DNA from: Roseovarius faecimaris
Lineage (GTDB): Bacteria > Pseudomonadota > Alphaproteobacteria > Rhodobacterales > Rhodobacteraceae
Length of the DNA stretch: 64,000 bases
Assembly (NCBI RefSeq): GCF_009762325.1
Contig: NZ_CP034348.1
Coordinates: 564,501-628,500, forward strand
Direction: 5' to 3'
The notes under the pieces were generated by a model. It made no database searches, was not told the DNA's origin, and worked only from the letters and a program-made list of their open reading frames with translations. The first letter of the stretch is position 1; every line of letters starts with the position of its first letter. Below are positions 28,156-36,842 of the stretch, piece after piece. Both the position numbers and the translations under genes were made by a program.

Positions 28156-29028
28156 TCAGCCCCGCGCCAGCGCCATGAAGGCAGGCCAGGCTTCGGGGTC
28201 GGCCACGGTCTTGTCCCGGCAGAACGGGTTGCAGAAGCCGTAGATCACACCGTCCAAGTCCAGGAAATCCGTCACCGGATCGCCGGAATAGGGGCAGGCC
28301 TCGTTCACCGATGGCCCCGCCGTCACCGCTTTGGCTGCAAGCCGCGCAGGGCCAGGCCAGTCCACGGTCGCGTAGGGTTTCGCATATCGCTCCAGCGTCG
28401 CCCCATGCGCCAGCCCCATCGCCCGCCAGCGGCGAAACGCCCCGTCGTTCAGATGCGCCTCCACATAGGCCTGCGCGCTCTCCGATACAGCCAGCCCATA
28501 GCCCGCGATCCGCGCCGCAACCGGCGCATAGAACGCATCGGCCACCGAATACGCCCCGCAGAGCCACGGCCCCTCGGGCCGACACAGCTCTCGCGCGTAA
28601 TCCCACAGATATTCCAACCGCCGCAGGTCCGCCTCGACCTCGGCGCTCGGTGCGACACCGGTATAGGCCAGTCGCATGTTCATCGGGCAATCCCCGCGCA
28701 GCGCGCCAAAGCCCGAATGCATTTCCGCCGCCAGATACCGAGCCATCGCGCGCGCCTTCGGGTCCTCGGGCCACAACCCCGCCTCGGGGTGACGGCTGGC
28801 CAGTTCCTCGGCCATCGCCAGGCTGTCGCCCACCACCGTCCCGTCCGGCGTGCGCATCGCCGGCACCAGCCGGATCGGTGCCCAGCCCGGGGCCTGTTCG
28901 GTCACGCTGCCTTCGGCAAAGGCCACGCGCTCGACCCGCCGCGATATCCCGAAACGTTCAAACAAGAGCCAGCCGCGCAGGCTCCACGAAGAATAGGCGT
29001 AATCGCCAATCAGAAGGTCATAAGTCAT
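28156..29028 (-). CDS. Glutathione S-transferase with C-terminal YHS-like domain
   Basis: Protein of 290 residues. Residues 1-~220 are a GST (thioredoxin-like N-domain with S-S-W-S-L-R-G-W and the G-D-S-L-A-M-A-E-E-L glutathione-binding loop, then an all-helical domain with V-A-D-A-F-Y-A-P-V). The last 46 residues (from Cys245) follow the YHS pattern: CPYSGDPVT, Y-G-F-C-N-P-F-C, A-D-P-E-A-W, with Cys245, Cys266 and Cys270 as possible metal ligands. The fusion suggests a metal-linked redox function, but no substrate can be named. Confidence 0.8.
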   Translation of the reverse strand: MTYDLLIGDYAYSSWSLRGWLLFERFGISRRVERVAFAEGSVTEQAPGWAPIRLVPAMRTPDGTVVGDSLAMAEELASRHPEAGLWPEDPKARAMARYLAAEMHSGFGALRGDCPMNMRLAYTGVAPSAEVEADLRRLEYLWDYARELCRPEGPWLCGAYSVADAFYAPVAARIAGYGLAVSESAQAYVEAHLNDGAFRRWRAMGLAHGATLERYAKPYATVDWPGPARLAAKAVTAGPSVNEACPYSGDPVTDFLDLDGVIYGFCNPFCRDKTVADPEAWPAFMALARG

Positions 29029-29086
29029 GGCGCCACGCTAGCCGCGCCCGGCACATCCGCCTAACGCCAAATTGTGCGGATCTGCA

Positions 29087-29665
29087 TCACGGACAGTGAT
29101 TGATGCCGCGCACCTGCCACCCCTCCGGCCCGTGTGCGATCGTCGTCACCGATAGCGTGTCGATCTTGTGCGCCAGCACATCGTCGGCGGCCACGCCAAG
29201 CGCCCGCTGCACCTGTGTCAGGATCACCCCGAAATGTGCGACCGCCACGATATCCGCCCCGGCATGGGCCGCGGTGATTGCCTCGACCACCCGCGCCACA
29301 CGTGCCGCGGCCATGTTCCAGCTTTCCCCGCCTGGGGCCACCACGTCGCCCGGGGTCTCCCAAAAGGCGCGGCTCAGCTCCGGGTGGGTGGCGGCCACCT
29401 CGCTGTGATGCTTGCCGTCCCACTCGCCAAAGTGAAATTCCCTCAGATCGGCATGGTGGGGCAGGCGGGTGCGGCCTGCCTCCAGCACATCCGCCGTCGT
29501 CACCGCGCGGATCAGGTCCGACGAGATCAGCAGCGCCTCGCGCGGCAGATGCGCATCCAGCCGGGCAATCGCCGCCGCGTCCGACAGATCCGCAGGCACA
29601 TCGCGCCAGCCGGTGAAGTTTTTCTCATGGGTGGGGCCGTGACGCACCCAGTGCCATGTGGTCAT
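29087..29665 (-). CDS. Histidine-phosphatase family protein, CobC-like
   Basis: Phosphoglycerate-mutase-fold phosphatase of 192 residues. RHG motif at residues 8-10, the second Arg in I-S-S-D-L-I-R, Glu in F-G-E-W-D-G and the C-terminal catalytic His in V-A-H-F-G-V. The gene overlaps cobU by four bases, so an alpha-ribazole-phosphate phosphatase (CobC) role in cobalamin assembly is the best guess. Motifs alone do not exclude other substrates. Confidence 0.78.
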   Translation of the reverse strand: MTTWHWVRHGPTHEKNFTGWRDVPADLSDAAAIARLDAHLPREALLISSDLIRAVTTADVLEAGRTRLPHHADLREFHFGEWDGKHHSEVAATHPELSRAFWETPGDVVAPGGESWNMAAARVARVVEAITAAHAGADIVAVAHFGVILTQVQRALGVAADDVLAHKIDTLSVTTIAHGPEGWQVRGINHCP

Positions 29666-30183
29666 GGCAATTCGCCCTTGAGCACCTGAGGCAGCCCCGC
29701 GATCACATTGACAACCAGCCCGGCCTTGGCCGCGAGCTTCTGGTTCAGCTTGCCCTGCTCCTCGCGAAACCGGCGTGCCAGCGCGTTCTCGGGCACCACG
29801 CTCGCACCCACCTCATTGGACACGATCACCACCGGCGCAGGGCAGAGCGCCAGCCCCGCCATCAGTCCGGCCTCGGCCTCCGCCAGGTCCGCCTCGGCCA
29901 GAAGCTGATTGCTCAGCCACATCGTCGCGCAATCAAACAGGACGCAGGTGTCGCCGCTGATCGTCGCCAGAGCCCGGCCCACATCCATCGGCTCCTCGAT
30001 CGTGTGCCACCCCGGCCCGCGCGCCTCGCGATGGGCGGCCAGCTTCAGCCGCATTTCCTCATCATGCGCCTGCGCCGTGGCAAGATAGACCCGGTTGCGC
30101 CCCGTGCCACTCACCAAACCTTCGGCAAAGGCTGATTTTCCCGATGCTGCTCCTCCTAAAACAAGCGTCAATCCTGGCAACAT
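29662..30183 (-). CDS. cobU: Adenosylcobinamide kinase / guanylyltransferase
   Basis: Bifunctional enzyme that phosphorylates adenosylcobinamide and transfers GMP to it in nucleotide-loop assembly of vitamin B12. The 173-residue protein has the P-loop GGAASGKS (10-17), Y-L-A-T-A-Q, the guanylylation-site histidine region R-E-A-R-G-P-G-W-H-T, and V-S-N-E-V-G-A-S-V-V-P. ATG at 30183 is chosen over a longer in-frame start at 30258 because CobU proteins begin just before the P-loop. Divergent from rpoH2. Confidence 0.92.
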   Translation of the reverse strand: MLPGLTLVLGGAASGKSAFAEGLVSGTGRNRVYLATAQAHDEEMRLKLAAHREARGPGWHTIEEPMDVGRALATISGDTCVLFDCATMWLSNQLLAEADLAEAEAGLMAGLALCPAPVVIVSNEVGASVVPENALARRFREEQGKLNQKLAAKAGLVVNVIAGLPQVLKGELP

Positions 30184-30204
30184 CGCAATAATTGCACCTC
30201 TTTT

Positions 30205-30234
30205 TGATCCGGTTTGATTGGGCCTGCGTATCAC
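30205..30234 (+). promoter_or_regulatory. RpoE-type (ECF) promoter of rpoH2
   Basis: TGATCC (30205-30210), exactly 18 bases, then TATCAC (30229-30234), about 57 bases before the rpoH2 ATG. TGATCC as -35 with a TA-initial -10 fits the ChrR-controlled RpoE promoters of Rhodobacter, where rpoH2 is a known RpoE target in the singlet-oxygen response. Confidence 0.65.
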
Positions 30235-30290
30235 TGCGTGAGAGACTGAAAAAGACATAAAAAATTCTGCTCAATGCCTGGGAGGGCCAT

Positions 30291-31169
30291 ATGCCACTGG
30301 ACGCACCACAGGAATTTTCACTGTCACGCACCGCCATGAAGGCGGAGCTTCTCGATGCCGAGACTGAGCTGAAACTGGCCTATGCCTGGCGCGATCACCG
30401 TGATGAAGAAGCGCTGCACCGGCTGATCAAGGCCTATATGCGCCTGGCGATTTCCATGGCCGCCAAATTCAAGCGCTACGGCGCCCCGATGAACGATCTC
30501 ATCCAGGAGGCGGGCCTTGGCCTGATGAAGGCCGCCGACAAGTTCGACCCCGACCGCGGCGTGCGCTTCTCGACCTATGCTGTGTGGTGGATCAAGGCCA
30601 GCGTGCAGGACTATGTGATGCGCAACTGGTCGATGGTGCGCACCGGCTCGACTTCGGCGCAGAAATCGTTGTTCTTCAACATGCGCCGCGTGCAGGCCCA
30701 GCTTGAGCGCGAGGCCTTCGCCCAGGGCGAAGAACTGGACCGGCATCAGCTGCGCGAGATGATCGCCCAGGAAGTGGGTGTGCCCCTGCGGGATGTCGAG
30801 ATGATGGAAGGCCGCCTCTCCGGTTCCGACTTCTCGCTCAACGCCACTCAATCGAGCGAGGACGAGGGCCGCGAATGGCTCGACACGCTCGAAGACGAAG
30901 GCCCGCGCGGCGATCAGATGGTCGAGGAAGATCACGATCTCGGCACCCTTCGCGGCTGGCTCGGCGAAGCCATGGGCAAGCTCAACGACCGCGAACGCTT
31001 CATCATTCGTGAGCGCAAGCTGCGCGACGAGCCGCGCACGCTTGAAAGCCTCGGCGAAGAGCTGAAGCTGAGCAAGGAGCGCGTGCGTCAGCTCGAAGCG
31101 GCGGCCTATGTGAAAATGCGCAAGCATCTTGAACGCCACGGCTCCGAGGTGCACAACCTGTTGGCATGA
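30291..31169 (+). CDS. rpoHII: RNA polymerase sigma factor RpoH, RpoH2 type
   Basis: Alternative sigma-32-family factor of 292 residues that directs the heat/oxidative-stress regulon. Region 2 reads LIKAYMRLAISMAAKF, D-L-I-Q-E-A-G-L-G-L-M-K-A-A-D-K-F-D-P and Y-A-V-W-W-I-K-A-S-V-Q-D-Y; the RpoH box appears as Q-K-S-L-F-F-N-M-R-R; region 4 as L-S-K-E-R-V-R-Q-L-E. The sequence differs from the housekeeping RpoH1 pattern and matches RpoH2. ATG with GGGAGG upstream. Its stop overlaps chaN (ATGA), so chaN is probably in the same regulon. Confidence 0.9.
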   Translation: MPLDAPQEFSLSRTAMKAELLDAETELKLAYAWRDHRDEEALHRLIKAYMRLAISMAAKFKRYGAPMNDLIQEAGLGLMKAADKFDPDRGVRFSTYAVWWIKASVQDYVMRNWSMVRTGSTSAQKSLFFNMRRVQAQLEREAFAQGEELDRHQLREMIAQEVGVPLRDVEMMEGRLSGSDFSLNATQSSEDEGREWLDTLEDEGPRGDQMVEEDHDLGTLRGWLGEAMGKLNDRERFIIRERKLRDEPRTLESLGEELKLSKERVRQLEAAAYVKMRKHLERHGSEVHNLLA

Positions 31170-31930
31170 TCGCCCGTCTTGCCGCCGCCCTTGTTGCAAT
31201 CGCCCCTCTCGCCCAGGCGCAGGATGTCCTGATCCTGGGCGAGGTGCATGATAACCCCGCTCATCATCTCGCGCAGGCCGCCGAAGTGGAAGCACTGTCC
31301 CCGTCGGCGATTGTCTTTGAAATGCTGACCGCCGCGCAGGCGGATGGCGCGGTGATGCCACAGGTCGCAGATGCCGATGCCTTGTCGGCGCATCTGAACT
31401 GGGGCGACAGCGGCTGGCCTGACTTCTCCATGTATCACCCGATCTTCACCGCCGCCCCCGGTGCACGGATTTTTGGCGCAGGCGTGAGCCGTGAGGCCGC
31501 CTTTGCCGCGATTGGCTCCGGGATCGCCGAGGCCTTTGCCGGGGATGCCTCGGCCTACGGGCTGGATCAGCCCTTGCCCGAAGATCAGCAAGAGGCTCGC
31601 GAAGAGCTGCAATTCCAGGCCCATTGCGAAGCCCTGCCGCGCGATATCCTGCCCGGCATGGTCGCCGTGCAACGCCTGCGCGACGCCGAGCTGGCGCGGG
31701 TGACCCTGACAGCCCTTGAGGCGACAGGCGGACCGGTGGCGGTGATCACCGGCAACGGCCATGCGCGGCGCGACTGGGGCATGCCGGTTTACCTCGAACG
31801 CGTGGCGCCCGGGCTTGAGGTGGTCGTGATCGGCCAGACCGAGGATAACGACCCGCTGCGCGGCACGTTCGACAAGGTGCTTACGGCCCCCTCCATCGAT
31901 CGGCCCGATCCCTGCGAGGCGTTCAGGTAG
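31166..31930 (+). CDS. ChaN-family haem/iron-binding protein
   Basis: Exported protein of 254 residues with a short signal peptide ending A-Q-A-Q and the ChaN motifs G-E-V-H-D-N-P-A-H-H, F-E-M-L-T and I-T-G-N-G-H-A-R-R-D-W-G-M-P. Campylobacter ChaN binds haem and affects iron uptake; the local role is inferred. It starts inside the end of rpoH2, so it is translationally coupled and likely driven by the RpoE-type promoter. Confidence 0.85.
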   Translation: MIARLAAALVAIAPLAQAQDVLILGEVHDNPAHHLAQAAEVEALSPSAIVFEMLTAAQADGAVMPQVADADALSAHLNWGDSGWPDFSMYHPIFTAAPGARIFGAGVSREAAFAAIGSGIAEAFAGDASAYGLDQPLPEDQQEAREELQFQAHCEALPRDILPGMVAVQRLRDAELARVTLTALEATGGPVAVITGNGHARRDWGMPVYLERVAPGLEVVVIGQTEDNDPLRGTFDKVLTAPSIDRPDPCEAFR

Positions 31931-31990
31931 CTCGTCGGCCCTTTCAGGCCGCCTCGCGAGGCCGGCACGTAAGAGCCGGAAGAGCAGCCC
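31931..31990. repeat. ACGYAAGR stem-loop element, copy 3
   Basis: Directly after the chaN stop. It contains GGCC-CTTTCA-GGCC, the palindrome GCCTCGCGAGGC (31951-31962, identical to copy 1) and the hairpin CCGGC-ACGTAAGA-GCCGG (31962-31979), then AAGAGCAGCC. The stem differs from copies 1 and 2 while the loop is kept. Confidence 0.62.
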
Positions 31991-32047
31991 CTTGTCACCG
32001 CCTCAGCCAGATCATACTCTCCCAGCGTTTACTCAGGGACAGGTGTC

Positions 32048-33250
32048 ATGCTCGCCTCCAAACGTATCCTTCTGATCATCGGCGGCGGCATCGCGGCGTT
32101 CAAATCGCTCGATCTGATCCGCCGCCTGCGCGAACGTGGCGCCGCTGTGACGCCCGTTCTGACCCGTGCCGGAGAAGAGTTCGTCAAGCCGCTCTCGGTC
32201 TCGGCCCTGGCCGGGCTCAAGGTGTTTCGCGACCTCTTCGATCTCACCGACGAGGCCGAGATGGGCCATATCGAACTCAGCCGTTCGGCCGACCTGATCG
32301 TGGTTGCCCCCGCCACCGCCGATTTGATGGCCAAGATGGCCCAGGGCCATGCCGATGATCTCGCCTCGACGCTGCTGCTGGCCACCGACACACCCGTGCT
32401 GGTCGCCCCCGCCATGAACGTGCGCATGTGGGCGCATCCTGCCACCCAGCGCAACATCGCCACCTTGCGCGGCGACGGCGTGCGCTTCGTCGGCCCAAAC
32501 GAAGGCGACATGGCCTGTGGCGAATACGGCCCCGGTCGCATGTCCGAGCCTTTGGAAATTGTCGCCGCCGTCGAGGCCGCTCTGGCCGATGGGCCGCTCC
32601 GGGGCAAGCGCATCCTCGTCACTTCCGGCCCCACGCATGAACCGATCGACCCCGTGCGCTATATCGCCAACCGCTCCTCGGGGGCGCAGGGCACCGCGAT
32701 TGCCCGGGCACTTGCCGCGCTCGGGGCCGAGGTGATCTTTGTCACCGGACCCGCGGATATCCCTCCTCCGGACGGGGTGGAGGTGGTCCGCGTGGAGACC
32801 GCGCGCGAGATGCTGGAGGCGGTGCAGGGCGGCTTGCCCGCCGATGCCGCCATCTTTGCCGCTGCGGTGGCCGACTGGCGCGTGGCCTCGGCCTCGGCCT
32901 CGAAGATGAAGAAGACCAAGGGCGGTTTGCCGCAGCTGGATTTCGCGGAGAACCCTGACATTCTGGCCACCGTGTCACAGATGACGAAAGGCCGGCCCGG
33001 TCTGGTGGTGGGTTTTGCCGCCGAGACCGACGACGTGGTGGAAAACGCCACCGCCAAGCGCCAGCGCAAGGGCTGCGACTGGATCCTCGCCAACGATGTG
33101 AGTGCCGGGACGGGGATCATGGGCGGGTCGGAAAACGCGGTGACGCTGATCTCGGCGGATGGGGCCGAGGATTGGCCGCGCATGTCGAAGGACGAGGTGG
33201 CCGCCCGGCTGGCCGAGCGGATCGCGCAGGCGCTGGGCGGGGGATTTTGA
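32048..33250 (+). CDS. coaBC: Phosphopantothenoylcysteine synthetase/decarboxylase
   Basis: Bifunctional enzyme of coenzyme A synthesis. The 400-residue protein joins an N-terminal flavin decarboxylase (Coa[10 protein letters not shown], the active-site His in [15 protein letters not shown], then G-D-M-A-C-G-E-Y-G with the catalytic Cys) to the CTP-dependent ligase (Coa[19 protein letters not shown]). Followed closely by dut, as is common in the group. Confidence 0.96.
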   Translation: MLASKRILLIIGGGIAAFKSLDLIRRLRERGAAVTPVLTRAGEEFVKPLSVSALAGLKVFRDLFDLTDEAEMGHIELSRSADLIVVAPATADLMAKMAQGHADDLASTLLLATDTPVLVAPAMNVRMWAHPATQRNIATLRGDGVRFVGPNEGDMACGEYGPGRMSEPLEIVAAVEAALADGPLRGKRILVTSGPTHEPIDPVRYIANRSSGAQGTAIARALAALGAEVIFVTGPADIPPPDGVEVVRVETAREMLEAVQGGLPADAAIFAAAVADWRVASASASKMKKTKGGLPQLDFAENPDILATVSQMTKGRPGLVVGFAAETDDVVENATAKRQRKGCDWILANDVSAGTGIMGGSENAVTLISADGAEDWPRMSKDEVAARLAERIAQALGGGF

Positions 33251-33272
33251 GTATTTTGGGAACAATGAAAGG
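33249..33272 (+). repeat. Dispersed intergenic motif GAGTATTTT, copy 3
   Basis: GAGTATTTTGGGAACAATG followed by AAAGG, overlapping the coaBC stop. More diverged than the copies at 2896 and 11797. Here it also supplies the purine-rich stretch that precedes the dut start. Confidence 0.35.
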
Positions 33273-33278
33273 GCAGGG

Positions 33279-33740
33279 GTGGTCAGGATAGACTGCGTTT
33301 GGGACCAGGGGGCCGATTGCTCGCTGGGGCTGCCCTGCTATGAGAGCGCAGGGGCGGCGGGGGCCGATCTGCGGGCGAATTTCCCCGAGGCAGAGCGCGA
33401 TGGTGTTGAGCTCAGACCGGGGGAGCGCGCGCTGGTGCCCACGGGGCTTCGGCTGGCTATTCCGGCAGGGTATGAGGTGCAGCTGAGGCCACGTTCGGGG
33501 CTGGCGCTCAAACACGGGATCACGCTGCCCAACAGCCCCGGCACGATCGATGCCGATTATCGCGGGCCGCTGGGCGTGATCGTGATGAACGCAGGCGATC
33601 AGCCATTTCACATCGCGCATGGGATGCGCATCGCGCAGATGGTTGTTGCCCCCGTTGTGCAGGCGCGCCTGCAGCTTGTCGAGGTGCTGGACGACACCGC
33701 GCGCGGCGCGGGCGGCTTTGGCTCGACCGGGGTTGGCTGA
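33279..33740 (+). CDS. dut: dUTP diphosphatase
   Basis: Trimeric dUTPase that removes dUTP and supplies dUMP. The 153-residue protein shows the five motifs: [35 protein letters not shown] and the C-terminal [13 protein letters not shown] at 33279 is selected because it gives the usual length and has GAAAGGG upstream; the frame stays open into coaBC but that part is not homologous. Confidence 0.93.
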   Translation: MVRIDCVWDQGADCSLGLPCYESAGAAGADLRANFPEAERDGVELRPGERALVPTGLRLAIPAGYEVQLRPRSGLALKHGITLPNSPGTIDADYRGPLGVIVMNAGDQPFHIAHGMRIAQMVVAPVVQARLQLVEVLDDTARGAGGFGSTGVG

Positions 33741-33742
33741 GC

Positions 33743-34786
33743 ATGGCGCTGGTTCTGATCCTGATGGCCGCACTTTGGGGCCTTGGCGCGCTGCTGGGCA
33801 CGCCCCGGCGGATGCGCTGGATCATGATCGGCGTGCTCTGGGCGGCGGTGGTGGCGCTGCATCTGGCGCTGCCCGAGGGCCACGCCCTGCGCATGGCCAC
33901 GGGCGAAAGTGCGGCGCGCTGGCTGATCCTCGGCGGCTTTGCCTCGCTCTTCCTGGCCTATCGCGCCGGGCTCAGGCGGGTGCGCCAGACCGCCGAAGCA
34001 CGCCAGGCCCCGCCCGAACCGGACGGCCCGTTCGCCAATGCCGAGCTGGAGCGCTATGCCCGCCATATCATCCTGCGTGAGATCGGCGGACCAGGGCAGA
34101 AGGCCCTGAAAGAAGCGCGCGTGCTGGTGATCGGGGCCGGGGGGCTGGGTTCGCCCGCCTGCCTCTATCTGGCGGCGGCGGGTGTGGGCACCATTGGCGT
34201 GATCGACGACGATGTGGTCGATGCGTCGAACCTGCAACGTCAGATCATCCACACCGATGCCCGCGTGAACCAGCCCAAGGTCCACTCGGCCGCCAAGGCC
34301 ATGCAGGCGCTCAACCCCTTCGTGGCGGTCAAGACCTATCAGCGGCGCCTCTCCCCCGAGATCGCGACCGAGCTTTTTGCGGAGTATGATCTGATCCTAG
34401 ACGGCACGGATAATTTCACCACCCGCTACCTTGCCAATGCCGCCGCGGTCCAGGCGGGCAAGCCTCTGATTTCCGGCGCTTTGTCGCAATGGGAGGGCCA
34501 GATCAGCGTGTTCGACCCTGCGCGCGGCACCCCTTGTTATCAATGCATCTTTCCCGAAGCGCCCGCACCCGGCCTTGCGCCGTCCTGTGCCGAGGCCGGT
34601 GTGATCGGCCCCTTGCCGGGCGTCATCGGCTCGATGATGGCGGTGGAGGCGGTCAAGGTGATCGCAGGGGCCGGCGCGCCGCTTTATGGCGAGATGCTGA
34701 TTTACGACGCACTTTATGGCGAGACGCGCAAACTGACGCTCAAGCCCCGCGCCGATTGCCCCATTTGCGCGACAACCTCTGATTGA
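33743..34786 (+). CDS. MoeB/ThiF-family adenylyltransferase with N-terminal membrane helices
   Basis: E1-like enzyme that adenylates the C-terminus of a ubiquitin-like sulfur carrier (MoaD or ThiS). Residues ~100-347 are a complete ThiF domain: RYARHIILREIGGPGQ, the ATP-binding G-A-G-G-L-G-S, the R-Q-I-I-H motif, T-D-N-F-T-T-R and the zinc-site Cys pairs CYQC and CPIC. Residues ~1-80 add two or three hydrophobic helices, which cytoplasmic MoeB lacks, so the enzyme is probably membrane-tethered. It begins 2 bases after dut. Confidence 0.85.
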   Translation: MALVLILMAALWGLGALLGTPRRMRWIMIGVLWAAVVALHLALPEGHALRMATGESAARWLILGGFASLFLAYRAGLRRVRQTAEARQAPPEPDGPFANAELERYARHIILREIGGPGQKALKEARVLVIGAGGLGSPACLYLAAAGVGTIGVIDDDVVDASNLQRQIIHTDARVNQPKVHSAAKAMQALNPFVAVKTYQRRLSPEIATELFAEYDLILDGTDNFTTRYLANAAAVQAGKPLISGALSQWEGQISVFDPARGTPCYQCIFPEAPAPGLAPSCAEAGVIGPLPGVIGSMMAVEAVKVIAGAGAPLYGEMLIYDALYGETRKLTLKPRADCPICATTSD

Positions 34787-34829
34787 ACCCCTGCCATATA
34801 CGCCTATCTCTTAGGCAAAGGAGAGCCAC

Positions 34830-36842
34830 ATGACCAACCCCTTGTTGCAGGACTGGGATACCCCCTTTGATCTTGCCCCGTTCGATGCGGTCGAAGACGC
34901 GCATTTTGCCCCCGCATTTAAGACCGCGCTGGAGCAGGCCCGCGCCGAGATCACGGCGATTGCCGACACTCCCGAACCGCCCAGCTTTGCCAACACGATC
35001 GAGGCGCTCGAAGCCTCCGGCAAGGCGCTCGACAAGGTGCTCGCGGTGTTCTTCTCGGTTGCCGGGGCCGACAGCAACCCGGCGCGGCAGGCGCTCCAGC
35101 GCGAGTTTGGCCCCGAACTGGCGCGGTTTTCCTCGGATATGACCTCTAACGCTGCCCTCTTTGCCCGGATCGAAACCCTTTGGGAGGCGCGCGACAGCCT
35201 CGATCTGACGCCAGAGCAACAGCGCCTGCTGATGCTGACCCACCGCCGCTTTCGCAGGGCCGGCGCCGCGCTGACCGGCGCCCAAGAGGCCCGCATGCGC
35301 GAGATCATGGCGCGCCTCGCTGAACTGGGCACGGCGTTCACGCAAAATCTGCTGGCCGATGAGGCGGGCTGGCACATGGCGCTCTCGGAGGCGGATCTTG
35401 AGGGCCTGCCCGAGTTCGTGGTGTCGGCCGCCCGTGCGGCGGGCGAGGAACTGGGCCAGCCGGGCCCTGTCATCACCCTTTCGCGTTCGCTCATCGTGCC
35501 GTTTCTGCAATTCTCCCCGCGCCGCGACCTGCGCGAAAAAGCGTTCCGCGCGTGGGAGGCCCGTGGGGCCGGCGGCGGGGAGACCGATAACCGCGCCATC
35601 GCCGCCGAAACGCTGGCCTTGCGGCAGGAACGCGCCGCCCTTCTGGGCTACAAGAGCTTTGCCGATTTCAAGCTCGAAACCGAAATGGCCAGAACGCCAG
35701 CGGCGGTGCGCGATCTGCTCATGGCGGTCTGGACGCCCGCCCGCGCCCGCGCCGAGGCCGATGCGCGTATCCTCACCGAGATGATGCATGCCGACGGCAT
35801 CAATGAGGATCTCGCCCCGTGGGACTGGCGCTATTACGCCGAAAAACGCCGCCGCGCGGAGTTCGACCTCGATGAGGCCGAGCTGAAGCCCTATCTGCAG
35901 CTTGATCGCATGATCGAAGCCGCCTTCGCCTGCGCCAACCGGCTCTTTGGGCTGGAGTTCAGGCGCATTGACGTGCCGCTCTACCACCCCGATTGCCGCG
36001 CCTGGGAGGTGACCCGTGAAGGCCGACATGTGGCCGTGTTCATCGGCGATTATTTCGCGCGCGCCTCCAAACGGTCGGGGGCCTGGTGCTCCTCCATGCG
36101 CGGGCAGGCCAGGACACCCCAAGTGCAGGGCCCGGTGGTGATCAATGTCTGCAACTTCGCCAAGGGCAGTCCGGCCCTGCTCAGCTATGACGACGCGCGC
36201 ACGTTGTTTCACGAGTTTGGCCATGCGCTGCATCACCTTCTGTCGAATGTGACCTATGAGAGCCTGTCGGGCACATCGGTGGCGCGCGACTTTGTCGAGC
36301 TGCCCAGCCAGCTTTACGAGCATTGGCTCGAAGTCCCCGAAGTGCTGGCCGAATTTGCCACCCATGCCGAAACCGGCGAGGCGATGCCGCAGGCGATGCT
36401 CGACAAGGTGCTCAAGGCCGCCACGTTCGACATGGGGTTCCAGACGGTCGAATATGTCGCCTCCGCTCTGGTGGATCTGGCGTTTCACGACGGTGCCGCC
36501 CCCGCGGACCCGATGGCGAAACAGGCCGAGGTGCTAGAGGCGATCGGCATGCCCGCCGCCATCCGCATGCGCCACGCCACGCCGCAATTCGCCCATGTCT
36601 TCTCGGGCGATGGCTATTCCTCGGGCTATTACAGCTATATGTGGTCTGAGGTGATGGATGCCGACGCCTTCGCCGCCTTCGAAGAAGCGGGCGATGCGTT
36701 TGACCCGGCCACCGCGCAACGGCTGGAGGAACATATCCTCTCGACCGGCGGCTCGGTCGAGGCCGATGCGCTCTACACCGCGTTCCGGGGCCGGTTGCCG
36801 GGGGTCGAGGCGTTGCTCAGGGGGCGCGGTCTGGCGGCTTGA
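34830..36842 (+). CDS. M3-family oligopeptidase (PrlC/Dcp-like)
   Basis: Cytoplasmic zinc metallopeptidase of 670 residues that degrades short peptides. The zinc motif HEFGH starts at residue 461 (H-E-F-G-H-A-L-H), with the third ligand Glu expected in R-D-F-V-E-L-P-S-Q further on. Length and the N-terminal L-L-Q-D-W-D-T-P-F motif fit oligopeptidase A/dipeptidyl carboxypeptidase; the two cannot be separated by eye. ATG with AAAGGAGAG upstream. Its last 26 bases overlap the end of the opposing MFS gene. Confidence 0.9.
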   Translation: MTNPLLQDWDTPFDLAPFDAVEDAHFAPAFKTALEQARAEITAIADTPEPPSFANTIEALEASGKALDKVLAVFFSVAGADSNPARQALQREFGPELARFSSDMTSNAALFARIETLWEARDSLDLTPEQQRLLMLTHRRFRRAGAALTGAQEARMREIMARLAELGTAFTQNLLADEAGWHMALSEADLEGLPEFVVSAARAAGEELGQPGPVITLSRSLIVPFLQFSPRRDLREKAFRAWEARGAGGGETDNRAIAAETLALRQERAALLGYKSFADFKLETEMARTPAAVRDLLMAVWTPARARAEADARILTEMMHADGINEDLAPWDWRYYAEKRRRAEFDLDEAELKPYLQLDRMIEAAFACANRLFGLEFRRIDVPLYHPDCRAWEVTREGRHVAVFIGDYFARASKRSGAWCSSMRGQARTPQVQGPVVINVCNFAKGSPALLSYDDARTLFHEFGHALHHLLSNVTYESLSGTSVARDFVELPSQLYEHWLEVPEVLAEFATHAETGEAMPQAMLDKVLKAATFDMGFQTVEYVASALVDLAFHDGAAPADPMAKQAEVLEAIGMPAAIRMRHATPQFAHVFSGDGYSSGYYSYMWSEVMDADAFAAFEEAGDAFDPATAQRLEEHILSTGGSVEADALYTAFRGRLPGVEALLRGRGLAA

